Of a stretch of 14,838 nucleotides of DNA, positions 7,163 through 12,955 are shown one piece after another. Position numbers and translations under genes: made by a program. The notes under the pieces are model-generated. The model was given only the letters and a program-made list of their open reading frames with translations, did no database searches and was not told the DNA's origin. Position 1 is the first letter of the stretch. Each line of letters begins with the position of its first letter. Source of the DNA: Bacillota bacterium (GTDB lineage Bacteria; Bacillota; Clostridia; Lachnospirales; Lachnospiraceae); contig JAEZVF010000002.1 in the NCBI GenBank assembly GCA_023443225.1, positions 1 to 14,838 on the forward strand, read 5' to 3'.

Positions 7163-7222
7163 AGACATGATAACGGTTACTCGTTACTTCTTCAAGTAAA
7201 CGGTTATGATGTCTATTTTTTC
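7163..7222 (+). terminator. Leader hairpin with T-run, shared by both islands
   Basis: AGACAT (7163-7168) pairs with ATGTCT (7209-7214), continuing inward with a few mismatches. It is followed by a T-run at 7216-7221. A clearly homologous sequence lies at 11868-11926. In each island it sits between the divergent cargo promoter and the integrase position and faces rightward. It may be a terminator protecting, or an attenuator controlling, the integrase transcript. Confidence 0.6.
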
Positions 7223-7332
7223 AGATATCATTGAATGAATAATAGCATAATATCTATAATTATAATGAAATCGAAAAGAATCGTGCCTATATGGACAAGG
7301 CATTATAGCGGTTCGAGTACGTAAAAGGATGT

Positions 7333-7352
7333 TGCACACATCCTGCACACAT
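7333..7352. repeat. Island 1 right-end TGCACACAT repeats
   Basis: TGCACACAT occurs at 7333-7341 and 7344-7352, mirroring the left-end pair at 4991-5011. The following bases align with 12613-12640 at the right end of island 2 once the ISL3 insertion is removed. These look like arm-type integrase sites. Confidence 0.55.
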
Positions 7353-7362
7353 GATTTTGAAA

Positions 7363-7370
7363 CACAAAAA
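7363..7370. repeat. ISL3 target-site duplication, left copy
   Basis: CACAAAAA here is repeated exactly at 8822-8829 on the other side of the element. Eight base pairs is the duplication length usual for the ISL3 family. Confidence 0.88.
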
Positions 7371-8821
7371 GGCTCTATAATAAATGTTGGGGTGTGATTA
7401 ATCACACTTCCAACATTTTTGTTTTTATATTAAAATACATCTATATGAAGCCTCATTTTAAAGTGTTGATCGTCGCAGAAAAACAGTGAAGGAGGTTTAC
7501 ATATAGATGCACTCTAATTCTACCAAAAATCTTTTGAATTTAGAAGATGTAATTATTAAAAAAATTGTTCATGCCGATTGCTTTGTTAAGATTTTCATTG
7601 AAACAAAGCCCGTCAAACAGCTCTGTCCATGTTGTGGAACCACGACCAAGCGTATTCATGATTATCGTTTACAAACAATTAAAGATCTTCCTTTTCAACT
7701 TAAACATACTTTACTTGTCTTAAGAAAAAGAAGGTACCTCTGTAGTTGTGGAAAAAAGTTTTATGAATCTTATACTTTCATTCCTAAATATCACCGTAGA
7801 ACTTCTCGTTTATCCTACAAGATTATAAACATGCTTCGTTGTACTCGAAGTATTAAATCGGTAGCAGAAGAAACAAATGTATCCGTTACTACGGTAACCA
7901 GACTACTTGATACTATAAGCTATACCTCACCTAACCTTCCTCCTTGTCTTTCCATTGATGAGTTTAAAGGAAATGCTGAAACAGGAAAGTATCAATGTAT
8001 TTTAGTAGATGCAAAGAAACATTGTATTCTAGATATTCTGCCGGATAGAACTCAAAATCATCTTGTTGAATATTTTAGTGGGTATAGACTATCCGAGCGT
8101 CATAAAGTAAAGTTTTTTATCAGTGATATGTGGCTGCCATATGTAGATTTGGCAAAAACATTTTTCCCTAATGCTATAATTATCATTGATAAATATCACT
8201 TTATTCGCCATGTAACCTGGGCCATTGAAAATGTAAGGAAGCGTCTTCAGAAAACAATGCCTGCAAATCTACGTAAATACTATAAACGAAGTCATAAACT
8301 TATACTGACACGTTACCACAAGCTCAAAGATGAGAATAAGAAATCATGTGATCTAATGCTACAATACAATGATGATTTAAGACTGGCTCACTCTTTAAAA
8401 GAATGGTTCTATGAAATATGTCAAAACCCTAAATATTCCTATCAACGAACCGCCTTTTGGGATTGGATAAAAAATGCTGAATCATCTGGAATCCCTGAGT
8501 TTGAAACATGTGCGATGACTTACAGAAACTGGTCCACTGGCATCTTGAATGCCTTTAAATACGGATATACAAATGGACCAGCAGAAGGCTATAACAATAA
8601 AATTAAGGTATTAAAGAGAACATCCTACGGAATTCGTAACTTCAAACGATTCCGAACGAGGATAATTCATTGCTCTAACTAATGCAAAAATGACGATTAA
8701 CACAGAGGCTTATTTGTCATGCATAAAAACATTTATTATTGAGACTAATATAAAAAAGGCTCTAACATCAATAATGGATTGGGATTCAAGTGAATCCCAC
8801 CCCAACTATTGACACAGAGCC
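7371..8821 (+). mobile_element. Complete ISL3-family insertion sequence
   Basis: A 1451-bp element with imperfect terminal inverted repeats of about 24 bp, both reading GGCTCT...GTTGGGGTG inward (7371-7394 and 8798-8821). Its target duplication is CACAAAAA and it carries one intact transposase gene. It inserted in the right arm of island 1, between the TGCACACAT repeats and the terminator hairpin. The perfect target duplication and intact frame suggest a fairly recent insertion. Confidence 0.93.
7507..8682 (+). CDS. tnpA: ISL3-family transposase
   Basis: A 391-aa DDE transposase. An N-terminal zinc-binding region with CPCCG (40-44) and CSCG (79-82) is followed by a helix-turn-helix-like stretch (about 112-135). 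Candidate catalytic residues are D151 in SIDEF, D207 in ISDMW and E360 in GPAEGYNN. The C-terminal RTSYGIRNFKRFRTR is typical of the family. Length is near the usual 390-440 aa and no frame is broken, so it is probably active. AGGAGG lies about 12 nt upstream of the ATG, a slightly long spacing. It acts on the inverted repeats of its own element. Confidence 0.94.
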   Translation: MHSNSTKNLLNLEDVIIKKIVHADCFVKIFIETKPVKQLCPCCGTTTKRIHDYRLQTIKDLPFQLKHTLLVLRKRRYLCSCGKKFYESYTFIPKYHRRTSRLSYKIINMLRCTRSIKSVAEETNVSVTTVTRLLDTISYTSPNLPPCLSIDEFKGNAETGKYQCILVDAKKHCILDILPDRTQNHLVEYFSGYRLSERHKVKFFISDMWLPYVDLAKTFFPNAIIIIDKYHFIRHVTWAIENVRKRLQKTMPANLRKYYKRSHKLILTRYHKLKDENKKSCDLMLQYNDDLRLAHSLKEWFYEICQNPKYSYQRTAFWDWIKNAESSGIPEFETCAMTYRNWSTGILNAFKYGYTNGPAEGYNNKIKVLKRTSYGIRNFKRFRTRIIHCSN

Positions 8822-8829
8822 CACAAAAA
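8822..8829. repeat. ISL3 target-site duplication, right copy
   Basis: CACAAAAA is identical to 7363-7370. Joining the two flanks restores a sequence that aligns with the right end of island 2 at 12613-12705. Confidence 0.88.
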
Positions 8830-8831
8830 AA

Positions 8832-8861
8832 CAGGAAAGCTTGATTTTCTTAGCTTTCCTG
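8832..8861. terminator. Bidirectional terminator hairpin before the att repeat
   Basis: CAGGAAAGC (8832-8840) pairs perfectly with GCTTTCCTG (8853-8861) across a 12-nt loop. Rightward it is followed by CCCTTTT. Leftward it is followed by a T-run. The equivalent hairpin at 12642-12671 keeps the same loop start (TTGATTTT) with a different stem sequence, so pairing rather than sequence is conserved. It could end rightward integrase transcripts and also leftward transcripts from the original tRNA. Confidence 0.7.
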
Positions 8862-8870
8862 CCCTTTTCA

Positions 8871-8974
8871 ATTAAGCGCGAGACGGGATTCGAACAAATC
8901 CCCGCACACAAAAATACTGATAAATAGGAGATTTGCGGCTTCTGTTATTTATCTGCACACATACTTGCACACAT
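8871..8974. repeat. Island left end, second copy
   Basis: The same 104-bp block as 4908-5011. The junction tRNA fragment serves both as right boundary of island 1 and left boundary of island 2, as expected for tandem integration at one site. The inner 30 bp also encode the C-terminal tail (MCASMCADK) of the neighbouring TOPRIM-like protein. Confidence 0.72.
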
Positions 8975-9790
8975 GGGATAATTATTGAGTTCAGAATTAT
9001 TATTAACTTGTTTCATATCATCTAACATAAAAATCCAAAAATCAATCTTAAAATATTCAATAACGAATAGTGGAAATCCATTAATTACTCCAATATGGTT
9101 AAGGGGTTCCACAAATTTATTTAGTTGGTTTTTAAAAATATCAAGTTGACTAATTCTTTTCCTATATTCATGAAATTCTGGTATCATATACTGTCCGGTG
9201 ACTATGCAGTTTGCTTTACATACTGAACGGAAACATAAAATTTTCCAATCATCTATAGTTAATTTACGAAAATCTTGAAAATCTAAAATAGATGAAACTA
9301 AATTTTTATACTGTCCTATATCATCAATTGAAATACTACATCTTCGATTACATATATCTTCTGATATATTATCTCTTAACGATTCTACCATAGGATAATT
9401 AATATATAATTTCCCCAAATCTGTTTCGTTGTTAAAAGTATTAAGCATATCTTCAATTATAGAACTTCCTGTCGGGTCATTTTTCTTACTTAGATTATTA
9501 TTATGACCATCATAATCAAAGAATAAAAAGATTTGTGAAAAAGAATCTCTTGAAGCATCACCAAGTTCCTCTGCTGCTATAGGATTGTATTCTCTAATTA
9601 CTTCAATAAGGTCAGTCTGAAATGAATCGGACTCCAGCTGTTTATATAGCATATAAATATTTTCACCGGCGGGAAATGATACTACTTTTATCTGTACATT
9701 TTCATTAAAAAAATTCTTCTTAATGTTCTTTACTAAGATTTCCTCCGTCTTATCACCTTCATAGATAAGCGCTATGTAATCATCATTCAT
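8945..9790 (-). CDS. TOPRIM-like protein of RloB/AbiL type
   Basis: A 281-aa protein from the ATG at 9790. That start has AGGTG 7 nt upstream and overlaps the ATPase stop by 8 bp; an in-frame ATG at 9808 would add six residues. The N-terminal IYEGDKTE (E11) and the later FLFFDYDGH (D92, D94) are the acidic motifs of TOPRIM-like proteins such as RloB, AbiLii and the PARIS nuclease AriB. These are partnered by an ABC-type ATPase in phage-defence loci. With the ATPase it probably forms a sensor-effector pair in which this protein is the nuclease or toxin. The last residues MCASMCADK come from the island-end repeat, so the original C-terminus may differ. Family assignment is by motif and context only. 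Confidence 0.72.
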   Translation of the reverse strand: MNDDYIALIYEGDKTEEILVKNIKKNFFNENVQIKVVSFPAGENIYMLYKQLESDSFQTDLIEVIREYNPIAAEELGDASRDSFSQIFLFFDYDGHNNNLSKKNDPTGSSIIEDMLNTFNNETDLGKLYINYPMVESLRDNISEDICNRRCSISIDDIGQYKNLVSSILDFQDFRKLTIDDWKILCFRSVCKANCIVTGQYMIPEFHEYRKRISQLDIFKNQLNKFVEPLNHIGVINGFPLFVIEYFKIDFWIFMLDDMKQVNNNSELNNYPMCASMCADK

Positions 9791-10883
9791 TAAATGCACC
9801 TGCTTCATACATTTTACGTAAATTATGGGCTTTTCTTAATTCCTTATCTGTAGAGTCAGCAAAAGATTTAATTTTTCCATTAATAATTTGCATATAACAG
9901 TCTGGGCGTAATAAATCATTAGTCATGATTTCTGTATTATGAGTAGTAAAAAGGGCTTGAGTATTATCAAAATTTAAGACTTCTTTTATAACTCTTTCAG
10001 CTAAATTATTATGATAAAAAGCATCAAATTCATCTAAAAAAACAAATGATACTTTTTCTAATTGTAATAGCCAATAGTAGAATAGAGATAACGAACATGT
10101 ACCCCTTGAGGCTATGCTAAAGAAATTAACTTCTTTTTTTCCAAACCTGCAATATAATACTTTTGTTCCATCAACATCTTTTTCGTATAAATTATATTTG
10201 AGTCCAACACTTTCTAAAAACAATTGAAAATCTTTCACTTTTTTTCGCTTAATAATTCCAGCACCAATATTTTCACTTCCATTTGTAAAACCTTGATAAC
10301 TATTTTTTTCTAAAGAGCTAAACATTAGCATATTGTCAACAAAAGCTATAAAATCAACAAAAGCTTTGTTGTTGTCATCGTTAAGAAGGATAGTATTACT
10401 ATAAATGTATTTTACAAATGAAATATTTTTTTCTGATAAATTTGTATTAAGTGTTTCAGCGCCTTTAAGTTTTACTGTAGCTTCATGATTTATATAATCA
10501 TAGAAAATTACTTTCTCATTATTAATAATCAATGCTTCATTTAATAACGACTGAGGGCTATCTTTTTCATATTCGTAATCAACAATAATATCAGCAAATT
10601 TAAATTGATAATGAAACCATACTTTACCACCATTATCAAGATTTTCGTACAAGTTATAATCTGATAGACTTTTTTCTTTGTCAACTAAATGTAATGTTAT
10701 GTCAAAAATTGCATATCCTAAGTTTGTTTTTCCACTTCCATTTTCCCCATATACTAGAGCTGTCTTAACAACACCATTTTTTACAGCTTTCTCACTAAAT
10801 TCATAATTATTAGTTTTTGATAAATCTAATGTGAGTTTTTCTTTGAAATTTTTGAAATTCTGAACCTCAAATTTTAATAACAT
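9783..10883 (-). CDS. RloA/AbiL-like AAA (ABC-type) ATPase
   Basis: A 366-aa ATPase. It begins with the RecF/SMC-like LLKFEVQNFKNF, then Walker A GENGSGKT (46-53), a central region without recognised motifs (about 60-250), a signature-like SRGTCS (259-264), Walker B VFLDEFD with D284/E285 and an H-loop TTHNTE with H315. All catalytic elements are present. Proteins of this class act as sensors in abortive-infection pairs, holding or releasing a TOPRIM-like partner, here the overlapping downstream gene. Its own promoter (10916-10944) and an AGGAGG site 8 nt before the ATG give independent expression. The shortened paralogue upstream shares the N- and C-terminal parts. Function in defence is inference from family. 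Confidence 0.8.
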   Translation of the reverse strand: MLLKFEVQNFKNFKEKLTLDLSKTNNYEFSEKAVKNGVVKTALVYGENGSGKTNLGYAIFDITLHLVDKEKSLSDYNLYENLDNGGKVWFHYQFKFADIIVDYEYEKDSPQSLLNEALIINNEKVIFYDYINHEATVKLKGAETLNTNLSEKNISFVKYIYSNTILLNDDNNKAFVDFIAFVDNMLMFSSLEKNSYQGFTNGSENIGAGIIKRKKVKDFQLFLESVGLKYNLYEKDVDGTKVLYCRFGKKEVNFFSIASRGTCSLSLFYYWLLQLEKVSFVFLDEFDAFYHNNLAERVIKEVLNFDNTQALFTTHNTEIMTNDLLRPDCYMQIINGKIKSFADSTDKELRKAHNLRKMYEAGAFNE

Positions 10884-10915
10884 AAGCGTTTCCTCCTAAA
10901 CTTATGACTACTTCT

Positions 10916-10944
10916 ATAATACTATATACTCTCAGAAATAGCAA
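10916..10944 (-). promoter_or_regulatory. Promoter of the ATPase/TOPRIM pair
   Basis: TTGCTA (10944-10939), a 17-bp spacer and TATTAT (10921-10916) on the minus strand lie about 30 bp before the ATG at 10883, with AGGAGG in between. The pair can therefore be expressed separately from the short ATPase upstream. Confidence 0.68.
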
Positions 10945-10950
10945 GAATTA

Positions 10951-10967
10951 CCGTAAAAAAATTACGG
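10951..10967. repeat. Small hairpin between the two ATPase genes
   Basis: CCGTAA-AAAAA-TTACGG is a perfect 6-bp inverted repeat overlapping the stop codon of the short ATPase. No T-run follows on the minus strand, so it would be at best a weak terminator or a transcript-processing hairpin. Confidence 0.4.
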
Positions 10968-11750
10968 CATGTTTTTGAAAAATTTTACATTATATAATTT
11001 TTCAATATCTGCATTGCAATATAAATATTTATTACATCTATTTACTAGTCGATTTACATTATTATTAACTATATTAAAATAGCCATAATTATCAATTAAC
11101 TTATATTTTATGATTTCGGGTTTTCGTACTGATGCTATTAATTGTATATTTTTAATTTCACACTGTTTAAATATTTTTATTATATCTACTTTTGGTAAAG
11201 TATCAATATTGTCTATTATTAGTAAGGATTGCTGATTGATATTAATAATAAAATCATTATTTATGAATGTTTCACTTATTGTCTTATAATCAATTTGCTT
11301 AAAATAAAATTCTCCTAATGGTAAATATTCAATTTTATTAATATAGGATAAAAGTTTATTTACTAAATCTGTATATGTGCAATTATTCTTTGAATTATAT
11401 ATGGTATCACCTTTTTTTATTTTTTTATTATTTATAATTAAAGTATCACATAATACTTTGCCTAAATAACTTACATTTAATTTATAATCTATAATATCAC
11501 TATCAAATTTAAATTGATAATACAGTTCAATTGGATTTTTATTAATGGGATATAAATTAATATCTTTTGTTTCTGAGATTAATTTTATTAAAGCTATTGA
11601 ATGTAATAAATTGGATTTTCCGCTTCCACAATCTCCAAGTATTATTGATGATTTAATATTATTATCTTCTTGAGTATAACTCATATTTATATTTAATTCA
11701 GTATATTCCAAGAAATTTTTATAATTTTTTACAGCAAATTTACTTAGCAT
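10962..11750 (-). CDS. Short RloA-like ATPase paralogue lacking catalytic residues
   Basis: A 262-aa, very AT-rich gene. Its N-terminus (MLSKFAVKNYKNF) and phosphate-binding loop GDCGSGKS (39-46) parallel the neighbouring full-length ATPase. Walker B reads LLIIDNID, with N181 where the catalytic glutamate should be. The H-loop TTHNTE is replaced by SVRKPE, so the switch histidine is gone, and no signature motif is visible. The C-terminal YFNIVNNNVNRL aligns with YMQIINGKIKSF of the partner. It may bind ATP but should hydrolyse it poorly, acting as a regulatory or heterodimer subunit, or it may be decaying. The frame is open throughout, which favours function. TTGACC at about 60 bp upstream may be its -35 box; GGCGGTG serves as ribosome site. 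Confidence 0.68.
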   Translation of the reverse strand: MLSKFAVKNYKNFLEYTELNINMSYTQEDNNIKSSIILGDCGSGKSNLLHSIALIKLISETKDINLYPINKNPIELYYQFKFDSDIIDYKLNVSYLGKVLCDTLIINNKKIKKGDTIYNSKNNCTYTDLVNKLLSYINKIEYLPLGEFYFKQIDYKTISETFINNDFIININQQSLLIIDNIDTLPKVDIIKIFKQCEIKNIQLIASVRKPEIIKYKLIDNYGYFNIVNNNVNRLVNRCNKYLYCNADIEKLYNVKFFKNMP

Positions 11751-12227
11751 TAGTCACCGCCACTTCCATATTTAGTATTTAAGTATGGTCAAGTTTTTAT
11801 TTATTTAGTACAAAAACAAAAAAACTTGAAAAAATATTAAAATGACTAGAAAGTAATAATCTAAATGGGCATGATAATGGTTACTAGTTATCTTTAAGAG
11901 TAAACAGTGAAACATGCCATTTTTTTCGATATCTCAATTCAGATTATTACATATTATGTTTGTCAACAAAACATTTCAATAATTAAAAAACATAAAAAAC
12001 AAATAGATAGAAAACGAAATTTTTATTTGTTTTCATAAAGTAATATCTGTTATCAGATAAAGCGTTAATGCCGGTTTTACCGGCTGTCTGTACTAAGAAA
12101 AGAAGATGGAGCTAGGTTCCTTTGACTCAAGACCAACTGTATCGGGATTTTACCGGACTAACCACTGATTTGGAGATTGTAGACCATTAAAAGCCGCTCC
12201 GTTAGTAATGGTCAGGCTGGATACCCT
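11751..12227. other. Gene-free stretch between cargo and integrase remnant
   Basis: This 477-bp stretch contains the upstream region of the short ATPase, the leader hairpin (11868-11926), an AT-rich spacer and a perfect GCCGGT-TTT-ACCGGC inverted repeat at 12070-12084. It probably held the integrase promoter, any excisionase gene and the integrase N-terminal part, but I cannot recognise their remains in any frame. Confidence 0.5.
11868..11926 (+). terminator. Leader hairpin, second copy
   Basis: GGCATG (11868-11873) pairs with CATGCC (11913-11918), followed by a run of seven T. The internal sequence (GGTTACTAGTTA, AGAGTAAAC) is plainly related to 7163-7222. The outer stem bases differ between copies but remain paired, which suggests the structure has been selected. 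It faces the integrase remnant. Confidence 0.62.
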
Positions 12228-12605
12228 TTGACTGTATCCTTTGGAGTAATAATCACTAAGCCCTGTGATTTTAATAAGTTAACAGACAAAGCTCAGAAGA
12301 TTTTAGAAGAGGTTAAAAAGCTTTCTGAAGGGCATGTTCTGTTTACGCAAAGTAATGGTGATAGGATGACTAGCAGAAGCTTTAACTACTGGCTGGCAAA
12401 GTATTGTAGAGATGCAGGAGTATCGTTCAAGAGCAGTCATTGTATCCGCCGGACATTTGCCAGCAGACTGTTCGCTGCCGGAATGCCATTAGCGGTATCA
12501 GCGTGTATTTGGGGCATGAGGACATTGAGACTACCAAAAAGTTACATCTACAATTACCATGAGGTGGAGCAGAACCGGTCCTACATACAGGGTATTATGA
12601 CCTGA
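12228..12605 (+). pseudogene. int: Tyrosine integrase C-terminal remnant with frameshifts
   Basis: The frame encodes the catalytic half of a phage/ICE-type tyrosine recombinase: TDKAQKILEEVKKL, then SSHCIRRTFASRLF with the H-x-x-R motif, ending TKSYIYNYHEVEQ around the nucleophilic tyrosine. Between about 12492 and 12540 the expected ISVYLGHEDIETT box is readable only in another frame. Two compensating frameshifts thus replace it with unrelated residues and destroy the GH motif. The N-terminal core-binding and arm-binding domains are not recognisable upstream. The gene sits immediately before the right-end TGCACACAT and att repeat, where such elements normally carry int. It should be inactive. 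Confidence 0.82.
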
Positions 12606-12612
12606 ATCAACG

Positions 12613-12621
12613 TGCACACAT
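12613..12621. repeat. Island 2 right-end TGCACACAT
   Basis: A single copy of the motif found paired at the three other island ends, placed just after the integrase remnant. The following bases align with 7353-7370 plus 8830-8870. Confidence 0.5.
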
Positions 12622-12641
12622 GTTTTTAGAGCAACAAAAAA

Positions 12642-12671
12642 TCGCTAACCTTGATTTTTAAAGGTTAGCGA
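12642..12671. terminator. Bidirectional terminator hairpin
   Basis: TCGCTAACCTT (12642-12652) and AAGGTTAGCGA (12661-12671) pair perfectly over an 8-nt loop. On the minus strand it is followed by a T-run. It probably ends integrase transcription rightward and leftward transcription through the tRNA end. Confidence 0.72.
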
Positions 12672-12680
12672 CTATTTTCC

Positions 12681-12709
12681 ATTAAGCGCGAGACGGGATT
12701 CGAACCCGC
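12681..12709 (-). repeat. tRNA 3'-end fragment / att repeat (rightmost)
   Basis: On the minus strand this reads a T-arm (GCGGG, TTCGAAT, CCCGT) followed by an acceptor 3' strand CTCGCGC. Its first 25 bp match the repeats at 4908 and 8871, with one difference from the former. Here alone the T-arm stem continues naturally past the repeat, and a GGAGTC-like variable loop lies beyond it. No matching 5' acceptor strand GCGCGAG, D-arm or anticodon arm follows, so I do not call a functional tRNA or its identity. CCA is not encoded. Confidence 0.7.
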
Positions 12710-12955
12710 GACTCCTCGCAATGCCTTTGCTCCGTAAAATACACTTCGCAAAGCCACGGGAAGAACAAGAATCTCGGCGTGGGAGCCGAGATTTTTGTTC
12801 TTCCTAAGCCTCTTTCTGTGAGAGTTCGAATTCATTCTAGTACAGAATAAAAAAGAGCTCATCCTTTTAAAGCGGTCCCTTTGTCAAAGACATTTATAAA
12901 AAAGGGCATTACAGTTAAAAACTAAATAAGTTATCTTCTTCGTAAGGAGGAGATA
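12706..12955. other. Gene-free stretch between island 2 and the intron
   Basis: The stretch holds the continuation of the tRNA-like end, the 20-bp hairpin (12759-12804) and a 17-bp sequence (12851-12867) shared with the ORF-less intron's 5' exon. A dyad TTATCT/AGATAA (12931-12956) abuts the intron. A minus-strand open frame here merely translates the tRNA-like end and is not supported as a gene. Confidence 0.5.
12759..12804. repeat. Near-perfect 20-bp hairpin
   Basis: The 20 bases at 12759-12778 pair with 12785-12804 around the loop GTGGGA; 19 positions are Watson-Crick and one is G-T. There is no T-run directly after it on either strand, so it is not a typical intrinsic terminator. It could be a structured RNA, a small palindromic element or an element-end signal. 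Confidence 0.6.

Larger units (their letters stand above)
4908..8870. mobile_element. tRNA-end-bounded mini-island 1 (def / HAD-kinase cargo)
   Basis: Bounded by tRNA-fragment repeats at 4908-4932 and 8871-8895. TGCACACAT arm-like repeats lie inside both ends: 4991-4999 and 5003-5011 on the left, 7333-7341 and 7344-7352 on the right. Cargo is deformylase, racemase remnant and HAD-kinase on the minus strand. The right end was later split by an ISL3 element (7371-8821). Removing that insertion and one target copy leaves about 2.5 kb. No integrase is left: the interval 7223-7332 between the leader hairpin and the right end, where island 2 has its integrase remnant, is only about 110 bp. Mobility would need an integrase in trans. 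That it is one former integrative unit is inference from shared ends. Confidence 0.6.
8871..12705. mobile_element. tRNA-end-bounded mini-island 2 (ATPase/TOPRIM cargo)
   Basis: Bounded by the tRNA-fragment repeats at 8871-8895 and 12681-12705. The left end carries paired TGCACACAT repeats (8954-8962, 8966-8974); the right end carries one (12613-12621). Cargo is the minus-strand ATPase, TOPRIM and short-ATPase genes. The homologous leader hairpin (11868-11926) and a frameshifted tyrosine integrase remnant follow on the plus strand. The layout is the same as island 1 with different cargo. That both are units of one integrative element family is inference from these shared parts. Confidence 0.65.

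Noticed and set aside
12070..12084. GCCGGT-TTT-ACCGGC inverted repeat as a terminator
   Set aside because: The loop is only three bases, there is no T-run and no gene ends nearby.
4908..12705. CRISPR-like array suggested by several repeated sequences
   Set aside because: The repeats are 25-104 bp, about 3.8-4 kb apart and tRNA-derived; there are no short regular spacers or cas genes.
12681..12760. A complete tRNA gene at the rightmost repeat
   Set aside because: Only the T-arm and acceptor 3' strand are visible; no matching 5' acceptor strand, D-arm or anticodon arm could be found upstream on the minus strand.
12665..12862. Minus-strand 65-codon frame ending RGVAGSNPVSRL
   Set aside because: Its C-terminal part is a translation of the tRNA T-arm/acceptor fragment and its middle lies over the 20-bp hairpin; no support as a protein.
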